The position numbers and the translations under genes are program-made. A stretch of DNA of 64,000 nucleotides, taken from NCBI RefSeq assembly GCF_003751265.1, contig NZ_RJKN01000006.1:62001-126000 (forward strand), given 5' to 3'. Positions 16,706-26,002 of this stretch are shown here, one piece after another. Within the stretch, counting starts at the first letter, position 1. Each line of letters begins with the position of its first letter. Under the pieces are notes generated by a model. The model was not told where the DNA came from and did no database searches. It saw nothing but the letters and a program-made list of their open reading frames with translations. Source of the DNA: Pseudokineococcus lusitanus (GTDB lineage: Bacteria; Actinomycetota; Actinomycetes; Actinomycetales; Quadrisphaeraceae).

Positions 16706-19231
16706 GTGCTCACGTCCCGCCTGGTCGGCCTCGCCATGACGTCCGTCGTCGTCCTCGGCGGCGTCGCCGCGCCCCCGGCCCTCGCCGCCGACGTCGACGC
16801 ACCGACTCGCGTCGGCCTCGCCGGCGGCGTCGTCGAGGTGGTCGCCGAGCCGGCGCCCGGTGAATCGTCGGGAAGCACGGCCGGGACCACCGCCGGGCTC
16901 CTGCTCGCCGACGGCACCCTCGTCGCCGTCGACGGCCTGACGGCCGGGGTGACGAGCGGCGCGCAGGTGGGCGTCGAGGTCACCGGCGAGCCGTCGGACG
17001 CCCTCGCCGCGGGTACCGCCCTCGACGTCGTGCCCGGCACCGTCCGCGTGACCGCCGCGGCGCCGCAGCCGACGACGGCGGCCGTCGAGGCACCGCCGCG
17101 CCCGGTGACCGTCGTCGTCGCGGACCTCGGCGCCGGGGACGAGCGCGTCCCGACCGACGACGAGCTCACCACCATGGTGGCCACGGCCTCGGACTACTGG
17201 TCGGACCAGAGCGACGGCCGCATCACCTTCACGACGGCCGGTCCGCCCGTCCGGTACGGCTCCCGGCTGGCCTGCACCGACGACGTCGGGGTCTGGAACG
17301 AGGCGCAGGCCCGGTCCGGCTTCCGGTACGGGGAGGGCGGGCACCTCCTCGTCGTCCTCCTCGACGAGGGCACCGGCTGCCGGCGGGGCCTGAGCAGCCG
17401 AGGTCCGGACGTCGGCACCGGGGGCTTCGTCACCCTCAGCACCGTCTCCGACCCCGCGCTGACCGCCCGCGAGCTGGGCCACAACCTCGGTCTCGGCCGG
17501 GCCGACACCTTCGAGTGCACCGAGGACGAGCGGCAGGACTACGCCACGCCGAGCGGTCGGCCCGTGCCGCCGTGCTGGGCCGTGGCGTACGGCGACGGCC
17601 TCGACGTCATGTCCGACAGCTACTTCTACGAGACCCCGCCGTCGCTGTCCGCGGCCGGCCGCGCCTCGATCGGGCTCCTCCGCCCCGAGGAGCAGCGGTC
17701 GGTGGCCGGGGCGGGGACCACGGTGGTCGAGCTCGCGCCCCTGGCCGGCCCGCACCGGGCGGGCGTCAAGGACCTCAGCGTCACCGACCCGCGCAGCGGG
17801 GTGGTCTACCGGGTCGAGAACCGCGTCGCCGTCGGCCGTGACGCCTCCACCATGAGGGGCTTCCGCAGCCCCGACGGCCTCCGCGTCCTGCGGACGCCGG
17901 GCCTGCCCGGCGGGTCGACGCTCGTCCTCGACCCGACGCCCACCGAGCGGTGGGACCTCGAGGACTCTGCCGACCTCAAGCGCACGCTGCAGCCGGGCGA
18001 CGTCTGGCGCAGCGCCACCGGCGGCGTCGAGATCCGGACCACGCCGCAGCCCGACGGGCGGGCCCTCGCCCGGGTGAGCCTGGCGCGCGACGGCGAGGCG
18101 CACGACGTCCTGCGGACCACGACGACCACGCTCGCCGCCACCACGCTCTACCGCGAGGGCACGACGCGGGTGCGGGGCACCGTCTTCGGCGGACCGGGGG
18201 TCATGCCGCCGGAGGGCACCGTGACGGTCGACGTCGCGGGCACCAGCACGTCCGCCGTCGTCGCCCCCGACGGCTCCTTCGCCGTCGACGTCACGCCGCC
18301 GACCGGCGGCGAGCAGGTGCTCCGCGCGAGCTTCACGCCGACGTCCCCGGACTGGTGGACGCCGTCGTCGACCGAGCGCACCGTCGCCGTCTCCGAGGCC
18401 ACGCCCGTCGAGGTGGTCTTCACGACGGCCACGGGCGTGCGGCCCGACGCCGTGACGCCCGCCGTCCTGGACGTCCGGCTGCCGCGGCAGGGCGTCGTCG
18501 ACGGCACCGTCACGGTGACGGGCGCGGCCGGCCTCCTCGCCACCGCGCCGGTCGCCGACGGCGCCGCCCGCCTCGCGCTGCCGCTGCTGCCCGGCGGGAC
18601 GCACCCGCTCGTCGTCGCCTACGACGGCGGCCGCGACGCCCGGCCGGGCACCCGCAGCCTCACGCTCGAGGTCCGGCGCGTCGGCAGCACCACCGCGGTC
18701 GGGGTGGCGAGCGCGCCCTCCGGCCTGCGCGCCGGCGTGCTGAGTGTCGACGTCGCGAGCCCGCTCGCGGCGACCGGGGTGGTGGACGTGCTCCAGCACG
18801 ACCGGCTCGTCGCGTCCGGAACCGTCGCCGACGGCACCGCGCTCGTCTTCCTCGGCCGGCTCGACGTCGGCACGCACGACCTCGTCGTCGCCTACCGCGG
18901 CGACACGTCGGTCGGCCCGTCCCGCACCTCGCTCCGCCTGCCCGTCGCCCGGACCACGTCCACGGTCCGGGCCGTCGCGCCCCGCGGCGTCACGACCGCG
19001 GGCGGGCAACCGGTCGTCGTCCGCGTGCGGGCGGGCGACGCCCCGGCCACCGGGGTGGTCCGGCTCGACACCGGCAGCCGCACCGTCACGAAGGTCGCCC
19101 TCGTCGACGGGCAGGCGCGCCTCCTCCTGCCCCGGCTCCCCGCGGGCCGGCAGACGCTCGACGTCGTCTACGACGGGACGGCCACCACCGCGCCGTCCAC
19201 CCGGCAGGTCACCGTCTCCGTCAGCCGCTGA
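16706..19231 (+). CDS. Metzincin-like secreted protein with degenerate zinc site (copy 2, pseudoenzyme)
   Basis: 841 residues. GTG 16706 fits the GAAAGG ribosome-binding site better than GTG 16700. A signal peptide ends near ALA-AD. The architecture equals copies 1 and 3: pro-region, protease-like domain (DYWSDQSDGRITF, LLVVLLDEG, DVMSDS) and C-terminal Ig-like repeats. At the active site it reads RELGHNLGLGR (255-265), so the first and third zinc-binding His are both Arg (codons CGC and CGG) while the Glu and middle His remain. It should not hold catalytic zinc. It also lacks the His-rich stretch near the N-terminus found in the other paralogues. The frame is otherwise intact, so it is a maintained non-catalytic paralogue rather than an obvious pseudogene. 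Confidence 0.8.
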   Translation: MLTSRLVGLAMTSVVVLGGVAAPPALAADVDAPTRVGLAGGVVEVVAEPAPGESSGSTAGTTAGLLLADGTLVAVDGLTAGVTSGAQVGVEVTGEPSDALAAGTALDVVPGTVRVTAAAPQPTTAAVEAPPRPVTVVVADLGAGDERVPTDDELTTMVATASDYWSDQSDGRITFTTAGPPVRYGSRLACTDDVGVWNEAQARSGFRYGEGGHLLVVLLDEGTGCRRGLSSRGPDVGTGGFVTLSTVSDPALTARELGHNLGLGRADTFECTEDERQDYATPSGRPVPPCWAVAYGDGLDVMSDSYFYETPPSLSAAGRASIGLLRPEEQRSVAGAGTTVVELAPLAGPHRAGVKDLSVTDPRSGVVYRVENRVAVGRDASTMRGFRSPDGLRVLRTPGLPGGSTLVLDPTPTERWDLEDSADLKRTLQPGDVWRSATGGVEIRTTPQPDGRALARVSLARDGEAHDVLRTTTTTLAATTLYREGTTRVRGTVFGGPGVMPPEGTVTVDVAGTSTSAVVAPDGSFAVDVTPPTGGEQVLRASFTPTSPDWWTPSSTERTVAVSEATPVEVVFTTATGVRPDAVTPAVLDVRLPRQGVVDGTVTVTGAAGLLATAPVADGAARLALPLLPGGTHPLVVAYDGGRDARPGTRSLTLEVRRVGSTTAVGVASAPSGLRAGVLSVDVASPLAATGVVDVLQHDRLVASGTVADGTALVFLGRLDVGTHDLVVAYRGDTSVGPSRTSLRLPVARTTSTVRAVAPRGVTTAGGQPVVVRVRAGDAPATGVVRLDTGSRTVTKVALVDGQARLLLPRLPAGRQTLDVVYDGTATTAPSTRQVTVSVSR

Positions 19232-19241
19232 CCGGCGCACG

Positions 19242-19279
19242 GCCGACGGCCCCCTTCCCTGGAGGAGGGGGCCGTCGGC
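19242..19279 (+). terminator. Hairpin terminator after metzincin copy 2
   Basis: GCCGACGGCCCCCT at 19242-19255 pairs perfectly with AGGGGGCCGTCGGC at 19266-19279 across a 10-base loop, 10 bases after the stop. A strong stem without a T-run, as usual in this GC range. Confidence 0.75.
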
Positions 19280-19399
19280 GTCCCGGGCGGTCGCCGTCGA
19301 CCGGGTGACGCCACGGCGTCCGGAGCCGTGCCGGGTCAAGTCGGCCCGCCCTCCCGCCGACACCGCTTTCGCAGGGGGCTGCCGAGACGAGGACAGACC

Positions 19400-22201
19400 G
19401 TGGACCGACACCACCAGACCGTGGTGCGCGCCGCGCGGGCCGGGGCGTGCGCCCTGCTCGCCGCCGCGCTCCTGCCGCCCGTGACGGCGGTCGCCGCCCC
19501 GACGCCGCCCACGGCGGGCACCGCGCAGGCCGTGCTCGCCGGCCGCGTCGTGGAGCTGGGGGCCGAGCACGCGCCGCCCGCCCCTGCCGACGGGGCGACG
19601 CCGTCCGCCGCCCCCGCGGACGCCGAGGGACACCCGCACGCCGGCGACCACCCGCACGACCACACCCACGCACCGGGCACCCCCGCGCACGACCACGCCC
19701 ACACCCACGCCCCGGGCACCCCCGCGCACGGCCACGCGCCCCTCGCCGTCCCGCGGGGTCTGCGGCTCGACGACGGCACCTTCGTCGGCGTCGCCGGGCT
19801 CGAGGCGTCGGACGCCGCCAACGGCGAGGAGGTGCGCCTCGTCGTCGACGTCCCCGTCGCGGTCGAGGACGCCGTCGCCGACGCCGCCGGCGCGCGCCGC
19901 CTCGAGGCCGCGCGGGAGCTCCCCGCGGCCGCGGGCTCGCCCGTCGCCGACGCCGTCGTGGAGGCGGCTGCCGCGGAGGGCGTCACGCTGACCACCGAGC
20001 CGTCGACGGTGCAGGTCACCGACGAGGCGCCGGCGCCCGTCCTCGCGGAGGCCGTGTCGCCGCCGCGCCCGGTGACCGTGGCCGTCGTCGACATGGGCAG
20101 CGGCGGCGAGCACGTCCCCACCGACGCCGAGCTCACCTCGATGGTCCGGCAGGCCTCGGACTACTGGTCCGACCAGAGCGCCGGCCGCGTCACCTTCGCC
20201 CTCGCCGGCACGCCGGCCCGCTACGCGTCGACCCTGCGCTGCGATCAGGGCTGGGACCTCTTCACCGAGGCGAAGGACCGCACGCGCTGGGGCGGGGGCG
20301 CGCGCGAGCACCTCCTGCTCGTCCTCCTCGACGAGGACGGCAAGGGCTGCAGCTACGGCGTCGGCAGCGTCGGGTGGGACGTCGGCACCGGCGGCGTCAC
20401 CTACCTCGCCAACAGCCACGACGTCTCGCTCACCGCCCACGAGCTGGGCCACAACCTCTCGCTCGACCACGCCAACGCCGTCGAGTGCACCGCCGACGCC
20501 CGCCAGGACTTCGTCGGCGCCGCCGCCCCGGCGCCCTGCCGCGAGCAGGAGTACGGCGACGCGCTCGACGTCATGGCGGCCGCGAACTGGCACCCCGGCG
20601 CGCTGGCCGCGATGAGCCGCGCCCGCATCGGCTTCCTCGACGCCGAGGAGCGCCGCTCCGTGACGGCGAGCGGCACGACGGTCGTCGACCTCGCCCCGCT
20701 CGCCGGGGCCGCCGGCGCCGGCGTCAAGGACCTGTCGGTCACCGACCCGCGCAGCGGCGTCGTCTACCGCCTCGAGAATCGCCAGGCGGTCGGCCGCGAC
20801 CAGGGACGCCTCGACATGTGGCACGCCACGTCGGGGCTGCGGGTGCTCCGGGCGCAGAAGGACTCCCGCGCGAGCCTGGCGCTCGACGCCACCCCGACGA
20901 CCCGGCAGGGCTGGGACGTCGACGTCGACCGCGCCCTCCCGCACGGCCGGGTGTGGCGCAGCGCGAGCGGGGGCGTCGAGGTGCGCACGACCGCCCTCGC
21001 CGGCGGCCACGTCCGCGCGACCGTGAGCCTCGCGCGCGACGGCGAGGACCACGGCCCCCGCGCGACGCCGGTCACCGTGACCGCCGGGACGGCCGACGGC
21101 GGCCCGCTCGACGCCGCCACGCGCGCCGTCCTCGACGTCCGGCTCGGCGGCGGTGCCACCGACGGCACCGTGACGGTGACCGCCGGCGCCCGCACGCCGG
21201 CGACCGCCCCGGTCACCGGCGGGGCCGCCCGCGTCACGCTCCCGCTGCTCCCGGGCGGGACGCACGACCTCGTCGTCGCCTACGACGGCGGCACGGGCGC
21301 GGCACCGGGCTCGACCGGGCTGACGCTCGAGGTCGCCCGCGTCGCGACGACGACGGCCGCCCGCCTGCTGACCCCCGCGACCGCCACGCGCGCCGCGGTC
21401 GTCGAGGCGTCGGTGCGCGTCCCCGCGCCGCCGGGTGCGACGGCGAGCGGCGTCGCCGCGACCGGTGAGGTGACCGTCCGGGTCGGCGACCGCGTCGTCG
21501 CCGCCGGTCCCGCGTCGACCACCGGGAGGACGGTCACCCTGCCGCTGCTGCCCGTCGGGGCCCACGACGTCGTCGTCTCCTACGCCGGCGACCGCTCGAC
21601 CCTCCCGTCCGCGACCACGCTGCGCGTCGTCGTCGCCAAGGACGCCGCCACGCTCGACGTCGACCCGCCGTCCTCCCCGACCACGGCGGGAGGCCAGGCG
21701 GTCGTCGCCCGGGTCAGCGCCGGCGGCGGGCCGGCCACCGGCGTCGTCCGGCTCGTCGTCGACGGCCGGACGACGACGAAGGTCGCCCTCGCGGACGGCG
21801 AGGCGCGCCTGCTCCTGCCGCGCCTGCCCGCGGGCGCGCAGACGGTGTCGGTCTCCTACGACGGCACGGCCGGCACGAGCCCCGTCGCCGAGCAGCTGAC
21901 GCTCGACGTCGCCCGCTCCGCCGGCACGACGACGGCACGTCCCGCGGCGACCACCGTCACCGCCGGCCGCACCTCGACCGTCGCCGTCACGGTCACCAGC
22001 CCCGCCGGCACCCCGACCGGCGAGGTGGTCCTCAAGAACGCCGCCGGCCGCGTCGTCGCCAGGGCCACGCTCTCCGGCGGCCGCGCGACGCTCACCCAGC
22101 CCGCGCTGCGCCGCGGCACCCACCGCTTCGCCGTCGAGCACGTCGGCGACGTCGCCACCGCCCCCAGCCGCTCGGCGGCGTGGACGGTGACCGTGCGCTG
22201 A
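19400..22201 (+). CDS. Secreted metzincin-type metalloprotease with Ig-like repeats (copy 3)
   Basis: 933 residues from GTG 19400, with GACGAGGA about 6 bases upstream. The signal peptide ends near VAA-PT at about 33. Residues 78-112 are strikingly His-rich, built from repeats of the type HTHAPGTPAH, and are likely to bind metal or form a flexible linker. The zinc site is intact: HELGHNLSLDH at 347-357, with a downstream DVMAAA. The C-terminal Ig-like region ends in a domain nearly identical to that of copy 1. A secreted zinc protease acting outside the cell is the likely role; the substrate is unknown. The gene follows copy 2 after a terminator and has about 120 bases of its own leader. Confidence 0.8.
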   Translation: MDRHHQTVVRAARAGACALLAAALLPPVTAVAAPTPPTAGTAQAVLAGRVVELGAEHAPPAPADGATPSAAPADAEGHPHAGDHPHDHTHAPGTPAHDHAHTHAPGTPAHGHAPLAVPRGLRLDDGTFVGVAGLEASDAANGEEVRLVVDVPVAVEDAVADAAGARRLEAARELPAAAGSPVADAVVEAAAAEGVTLTTEPSTVQVTDEAPAPVLAEAVSPPRPVTVAVVDMGSGGEHVPTDAELTSMVRQASDYWSDQSAGRVTFALAGTPARYASTLRCDQGWDLFTEAKDRTRWGGGAREHLLLVLLDEDGKGCSYGVGSVGWDVGTGGVTYLANSHDVSLTAHELGHNLSLDHANAVECTADARQDFVGAAAPAPCREQEYGDALDVMAAANWHPGALAAMSRARIGFLDAEERRSVTASGTTVVDLAPLAGAAGAGVKDLSVTDPRSGVVYRLENRQAVGRDQGRLDMWHATSGLRVLRAQKDSRASLALDATPTTRQGWDVDVDRALPHGRVWRSASGGVEVRTTALAGGHVRATVSLARDGEDHGPRATPVTVTAGTADGGPLDAATRAVLDVRLGGGATDGTVTVTAGARTPATAPVTGGAARVTLPLLPGGTHDLVVAYDGGTGAAPGSTGLTLEVARVATTTAARLLTPATATRAAVVEASVRVPAPPGATASGVAATGEVTVRVGDRVVAAGPASTTGRTVTLPLLPVGAHDVVVSYAGDRSTLPSATTLRVVVAKDAATLDVDPPSSPTTAGGQAVVARVSAGGGPATGVVRLVVDGRTTTKVALADGEARLLLPRLPAGAQTVSVSYDGTAGTSPVAEQLTLDVARSAGTTTARPAATTVTAGRTSTVAVTVTSPAGTPTGEVVLKNAAGRVVARATLSGGRATLTQPALRRGTHRFAVEHVGDVATAPSRSAAWTVTVR
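21903..22201 (+). repeat. 299-bp direct repeat, copy B (3' end of metzincin copy 3)
   Basis: Partner of the repeat at 16152-16450, same orientation, offset exactly 5751 bases. Recombination between the copies would delete metzincin copy 2 and fuse the N-terminus of copy 1 in frame to the end of copy 3. Confidence 0.85.
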
Positions 22202-22221
22202 CCCCTCCGCACCGTCCGTCA

Positions 22222-22264
22222 GCGCCCACCCGCGCGGCCCCGTCGGGGCCGGGCGGGTGGGCGC
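22222..22264 (+). terminator. Hairpin terminator after metzincin copy 3
   Basis: GCGCCCACCCGC at 22222-22233 pairs with GCGGGTGGGCGC at 22253-22264, and the intervening bases contain a second inner GC stem (CGGCCCC/GGGGCCG). Starts about 20 bases after the stop. Confidence 0.7.
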
Positions 22265-22411
22265 CGTTGTCGCCCGCCCTGTCTCGACTGATGAGCCCCC
22301 GGGTCTCCCACAACGGGCAGATCCGACCTAACGTCGTCGCCGAGCCGGGGGGCTCGTCGGCCGGACGCCGTCGAGCAGCCGCACGACGACGACACCGCGG
22401 AGGCCCCCCGC

Positions 22412-24094
22412 ATGGGAGCGCACGCACGACGAGGACGGCACGCGCGACGCGCCGGCAGGGCGGCCGGGGTGGCCGCGGCCGCGCTGGCCGCCGCGCTGAC
22501 GCTGACCTCCTGCTACGCCGTCCAGGACACGATCACGACCGTCGACCGGACGGACGCCGTCGGCGAGCCGCTGGGCGACACGCCGGTCCGCGAGGGCGGC
22601 GACCTCGTCATGGGCCTGTCCGCCGAGCCGGACGCCCTCGACCCGACGACGTCGTCCTCGCTCTACACGCGCTACGTCATGGCGTCGATCTGCGAGAAGC
22701 TCTACGACCTCGACGCCGAGGGCGAGCTCGTCCCGCAGCTGGCCACCGACCTGCCGACGGTCTCCGAGGACGGGCTGCAGGTCGACATCCCCGTCCGCGA
22801 GGGCGTCGTCTTCGCCGACGGCACGCCCTTCGACGCCGAGGCCGTCGCGACGACGCTGCAGCGCCACCTCGACCTGCCGGACTCCTCGCGCCGCAGCGAG
22901 ATGGGGCCGATTACGGCGATCGAGGCGCTCGACGCCACGACCGTCCGCCTCACCTACGAGACGCCGTTCGCGCCCATCACCGCGGCGCTCGCCGACCGCG
23001 CCGGGATGATCATGTCGCCGACGGCCCTCGACGAGCTGGGCGAGGACTTCGGCACCTCGCCGACCTGCGTCGGGCCCTTCCGCTTCGCGGAGCGGGTGCC
23101 GCAGACGGAGATCGTCGTCGAGCGCGACCCCGGCTACTACGCCGCCGACGAGGTGCACCTCGACTCGATCACCTACCGGATCATGACCGACGCCTCGATC
23201 CGCTCGGCCAACCTCCGCTCGGGCGACGTGCAGGTGGCCGACACCATCTCCACGCAGGACGCCGACGCGATGACCCGCGAGAGCGGGCTCACGCTCCTGC
23301 AGTCCGGCTCGCTCGGCTACCAGGCGGTGACCTTCAACATCGGCAACGTCGACGGCACCGGGGAGCCGCCCGGCGAGATCGACACCCCCGAGGCGCAGGA
23401 CGTCCGCGTGCGGGACGCGTTCTCCCGCGCGGTGGACCGCGAGGCCCTCGTCGCCACGGTCTTCAACGGCTGGTTCGACGCCGCCTGCTCGCCGATCAGC
23501 CCGGACAGCCCCTTCAGCACCCCGGCGAGCGAGGCGTGCCCCGAGCACGACCCCGAGGCGTCGCTCGATCTGCTGCGCGAGGCCGGCGTCGAGACGCCGC
23601 TGCGCATCGACATGCAGATCTCCAACACGCCCGACTCGCTGCGACTGGGCCAGGCGCTGCAGGCGTCGGTGCAGGCCGGCGGCTTCGACCTCGAGATCGT
23701 CCCCGTCGAGTACTCGACCCTCCTCGACGTCCAGACCCGCGGTGACTTCCGGATGCTCCAGCTCGGCTGGTCCGGCCGCGTCGACCCCGCCGCCAACACC
23801 TCGAACTTCCTGTCCACCGGCGCGGGCAACAACTACTCCGGCTACTCGGACGAGGACATGGACGCGCTCCTCGCCGAGGCATCCCAGGCCACGGACCAGG
23901 CCGCCCGCGCCGAGACCTACGGCCGCGTCGTCGAGAAGGTCCAGGAGGACGACCCCGTCGTGTACCTCTACCGCCAGCGCAACCTCACCGGGCACACCGA
24001 CGAGGTGGCCGGCGTCCAGACCTTCGCCGACGGCGTCGTCCGGCTGTCCCGCGCCGCCTTCGTCGCGGACGACGACACCGTCGAGGAGCGCTGA
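22412..24094 (+). CDS. Peptide ABC transporter substrate-binding lipoprotein (family 5)
   Basis: 560 residues from ATG 22412, preceded by GCGGAGG. The N-terminus has a twin-Arg/basic stretch, a hydrophobic core and a lipobox LTSC with the lipidated Cys at 34, so the mature protein is tethered outside the membrane. The body is a typical SBP_bac_5 (DppA/OppA) fold: GGDLVMGLSAEPDALDP near the start, PQLATDLPTVSEDG, and LRSGDVQVADTIS later. These proteins capture di- or oligopeptides, or glutathione-type compounds. It is first in a five-gene operon with two permeases, a gamma-glutamyltransferase and a double ATPase. The linked gamma-glutamyltransferase suggests gamma-glutamyl peptides as cargo. 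Confidence 0.88.
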   Translation: MGAHARRGRHARRAGRAAGVAAAALAAALTLTSCYAVQDTITTVDRTDAVGEPLGDTPVREGGDLVMGLSAEPDALDPTTSSSLYTRYVMASICEKLYDLDAEGELVPQLATDLPTVSEDGLQVDIPVREGVVFADGTPFDAEAVATTLQRHLDLPDSSRRSEMGPITAIEALDATTVRLTYETPFAPITAALADRAGMIMSPTALDELGEDFGTSPTCVGPFRFAERVPQTEIVVERDPGYYAADEVHLDSITYRIMTDASIRSANLRSGDVQVADTISTQDADAMTRESGLTLLQSGSLGYQAVTFNIGNVDGTGEPPGEIDTPEAQDVRVRDAFSRAVDREALVATVFNGWFDAACSPISPDSPFSTPASEACPEHDPEASLDLLREAGVETPLRIDMQISNTPDSLRLGQALQASVQAGGFDLEIVPVEYSTLLDVQTRGDFRMLQLGWSGRVDPAANTSNFLSTGAGNNYSGYSDEDMDALLAEASQATDQAARAETYGRVVEKVQEDDPVVYLYRQRNLTGHTDEVAGVQTFADGVVRLSRAAFVADDDTVEER

Positions 24095-24098
24095 CGCC

Positions 24099-25046
24099 GT
24101 GGGCCGCTACCTCTTCCACCGCGCGTGGCAGTCGCTCGTCACGCTCGTGCTCGCGTCCGTCGTCGTCTTCCTCGGCGTGCGGGCCCTGCCCGGCGACCCC
24201 GCGCTGGCGCTGGCCGGCGAGGAGGCGACGCCGGAGCAGCTCGCCGCCGTCCGCGCCGAGCTGGGGCTCGACCAGTCGCTGCCCGTCCAGTACGGCCGCT
24301 ACGTCGGCCAGCTGCTGAGCGGCGACCTCGGTGAGTCGAGCCGCACCGGCCAGCCCGTCGCCGACCTCGTCGCGACGACGCTGCCCGTCACCGCGTGGCT
24401 GTCCCTCTACGCGCTCGTCGTCGCCGTCGTCCTCGGCGTGGGCGCGGGCGTCGTCGCGGCAGTGAAGCGCGGCCGCTGGCAGGAGTGGGCGGTGTCGACG
24501 ACGTCCGTCGTCCTGCTCTCCGTGCCGAGCTTCTGGATCGGCATCCTCGCCGTCCTCGTCCTCGCCGTGTGGGCGGGCCTGTTCCCCGCGTCCGGCTACG
24601 TGTCCCCGCTGGAGGACCCCCTGCGCGCCCTGTGGCACCTGACGATGCCCGCCTTCGTGCTGGGGACGGCGATCGCCGCCGTCGTCATGCGCCAGACCCG
24701 GGCGTCGATGCTCGAGACCCTCTCGGCCGACTTCGTCCGCACCGCCCGCGCCAAGGGGCTCTCCTCGCGCCGGGTGCTCGGCCGGTACGCGCTGCGCAAC
24801 AGCCTCGTCGTCGTCGTGACGGTCGTCGGCCTGCAGCTCGGCGGCCTCATCTCCGGGGCCGTCGTCACCGAGCGGATCTTCGGCCTGCCGGGCCTCGGGC
24901 GGCTGACGCTCGACGCCGTCTTCACCCGCGACTACGCGGTGATCCAGGCGGTCGTCGTCCTCGTGACCGCCTTCTACGTCGTCATCAACCTCGCCGTCGA
25001 CGCGCTGTACTCGCTGCTCGACCCGCGCGTGCGGGTGGACGCCTGA
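24099..25046 (+). CDS. Peptide ABC transporter permease (DppB/GsiC type)
   Basis: 315 residues from GTG 24099, four bases after the previous stop. It starts with GRYLFHRAWQSL, then a first membrane helix and ALPGDPALALAGEEATPEQ, the typical DppB-type extracellular loop. The EAA motif that contacts the ATPase is ADFVRTARAKGLSSRRVLGRYALRN near residue 210-235. About six membrane segments are visible. It ends in LDPRVRV, as is usual for the family. The TGA overlaps the ATG of the partner permease by one base. Confidence 0.9.
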   Translation: MGRYLFHRAWQSLVTLVLASVVVFLGVRALPGDPALALAGEEATPEQLAAVRAELGLDQSLPVQYGRYVGQLLSGDLGESSRTGQPVADLVATTLPVTAWLSLYALVVAVVLGVGAGVVAAVKRGRWQEWAVSTTSVVLLSVPSFWIGILAVLVLAVWAGLFPASGYVSPLEDPLRALWHLTMPAFVLGTAIAAVVMRQTRASMLETLSADFVRTARAKGLSSRRVLGRYALRNSLVVVVTVVGLQLGGLISGAVVTERIFGLPGLGRLTLDAVFTRDYAVIQAVVVLVTAFYVVINLAVDALYSLLDPRVRVDA

Positions 25047-26002
25047 TGGCCGCCGAGCAGCCGGCCACCCCGGCGGCCGTCGGCGGGACCCCAGACGTCC
25101 CGACGCCGACCGCCGGCGACGGGCTCGGCGGCGGCCGCGGCCGGGTGCTGCGGAAGGTCCTCGGCGACGCGAAGGGTGTCGTCGGCCTCGTGCTCCTGGC
25201 GCTCGTCGTCCTCGGCGCACTCCTGGCGCCGGTCCTCGCGCCGTACGGGCCGACCGAGGTGAACTTCGAGACGCCGTTCCAGCGGCCGCTCACCGTCGGG
25301 TACCTCCTCGGCACCGACGACCTCGGCCGGGACGTCCTCTCGCGCATCCTCTTCGGTCTCCGCGCGTCGCTGCAGGTGGGTCTGCTCGCCGTCGGCCTCG
25401 CCGTCGTCGTCGGGGTGCCCCTGGGCCTCGTCGCGGGGTGGTGGAAGGGCGTCGACGCCGTCGTCTCCCGGCTCACCGACCTGCTGCTGGCCTTCCCGTT
25501 CCTCATCATCGCCGTGGGCCTCGCGGCCATCGGCGGCGCGAGCCTCGGCAACGCCGCGGTCGCCCTCGGCATCGCCGCGGTCCCGACGATGGTCCGGGTC
25601 GTCCGCGCCGAGACGCTGCGGGTGCGCTCGCGCCCCTTCGTGGACGCCGCGCGGACGATGGACGCCTCCGGGCCGCGCATCCTCGCGACGCACGTCCTGC
25701 CCAACGCAGGCTCGGCGATCATCGTCCAGGCGACGATCATCATGCCGACGGCCGTCATCGGCGAGGCCCTGCTGTCCTTCCTCGGCCTGGGCATCCAGCC
25801 GCCCACCCCGAGCCTCGGGATCATGCTGTCGGACGCCCAGCAGTACCTCCTGCGCGCGCCGTCGGCCGCCGTCCTGCCGGGCGTGGCGATCGCCGTCATC
25901 TGCCTCGGCTTCAACCTCCTGGGCGACGCGCTCCGCGACGCGCTCGACCCCCTCACCGTCCCCGCCCGGCGTCGCCGCCGGGGGAAGGCAGCCGCCCGAT
26001 GA
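25046..26002 (+). CDS. Peptide ABC transporter permease (DppC/GsiD type)
   Basis: 318 residues. A Pro/Gly-rich cytoplasmic N-terminus (about 35 residues) precedes the first helix. The DppC hallmark YLLGTDDLGRDVLSRILFGLRASL appears near 90-112, and the EAA loop RPFVDAARTMDASGPRILATHVLPN near 195-220. The C-terminal LGDALRDALDPL is also diagnostic. Stop and the next start overlap as ATGA. It forms the membrane channel with the preceding permease. Confidence 0.9.
   Translation: MAAEQPATPAAVGGTPDVPTPTAGDGLGGGRGRVLRKVLGDAKGVVGLVLLALVVLGALLAPVLAPYGPTEVNFETPFQRPLTVGYLLGTDDLGRDVLSRILFGLRASLQVGLLAVGLAVVVGVPLGLVAGWWKGVDAVVSRLTDLLLAFPFLIIAVGLAAIGGASLGNAAVALGIAAVPTMVRVVRAETLRVRSRPFVDAARTMDASGPRILATHVLPNAGSAIIVQATIIMPTAVIGEALLSFLGLGIQPPTPSLGIMLSDAQQYLLRAPSAAVLPGVAIAVICLGFNLLGDALRDALDPLTVPARRRRRGKAAAR

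Noticed and set aside
19640-19745. Short tandem repeats at first suggestive of a CRISPR or VNTR array
   Set aside because: They are in-frame codon repeats for a His/Pro/Gly/Thr-rich protein segment within metzincin copy 3, with no spacers.
16673-22141. Very long minus-strand open frame (over 1800 codons) antisense to the metzincin cluster
   Set aside because: It is Arg/Gly/Ala/Asp-rich low-complexity sequence mirroring the GC-rich codons of the plus-strand genes, which have signal peptides, zinc motifs and domain structure. No ribosome-binding site or family resemblance.
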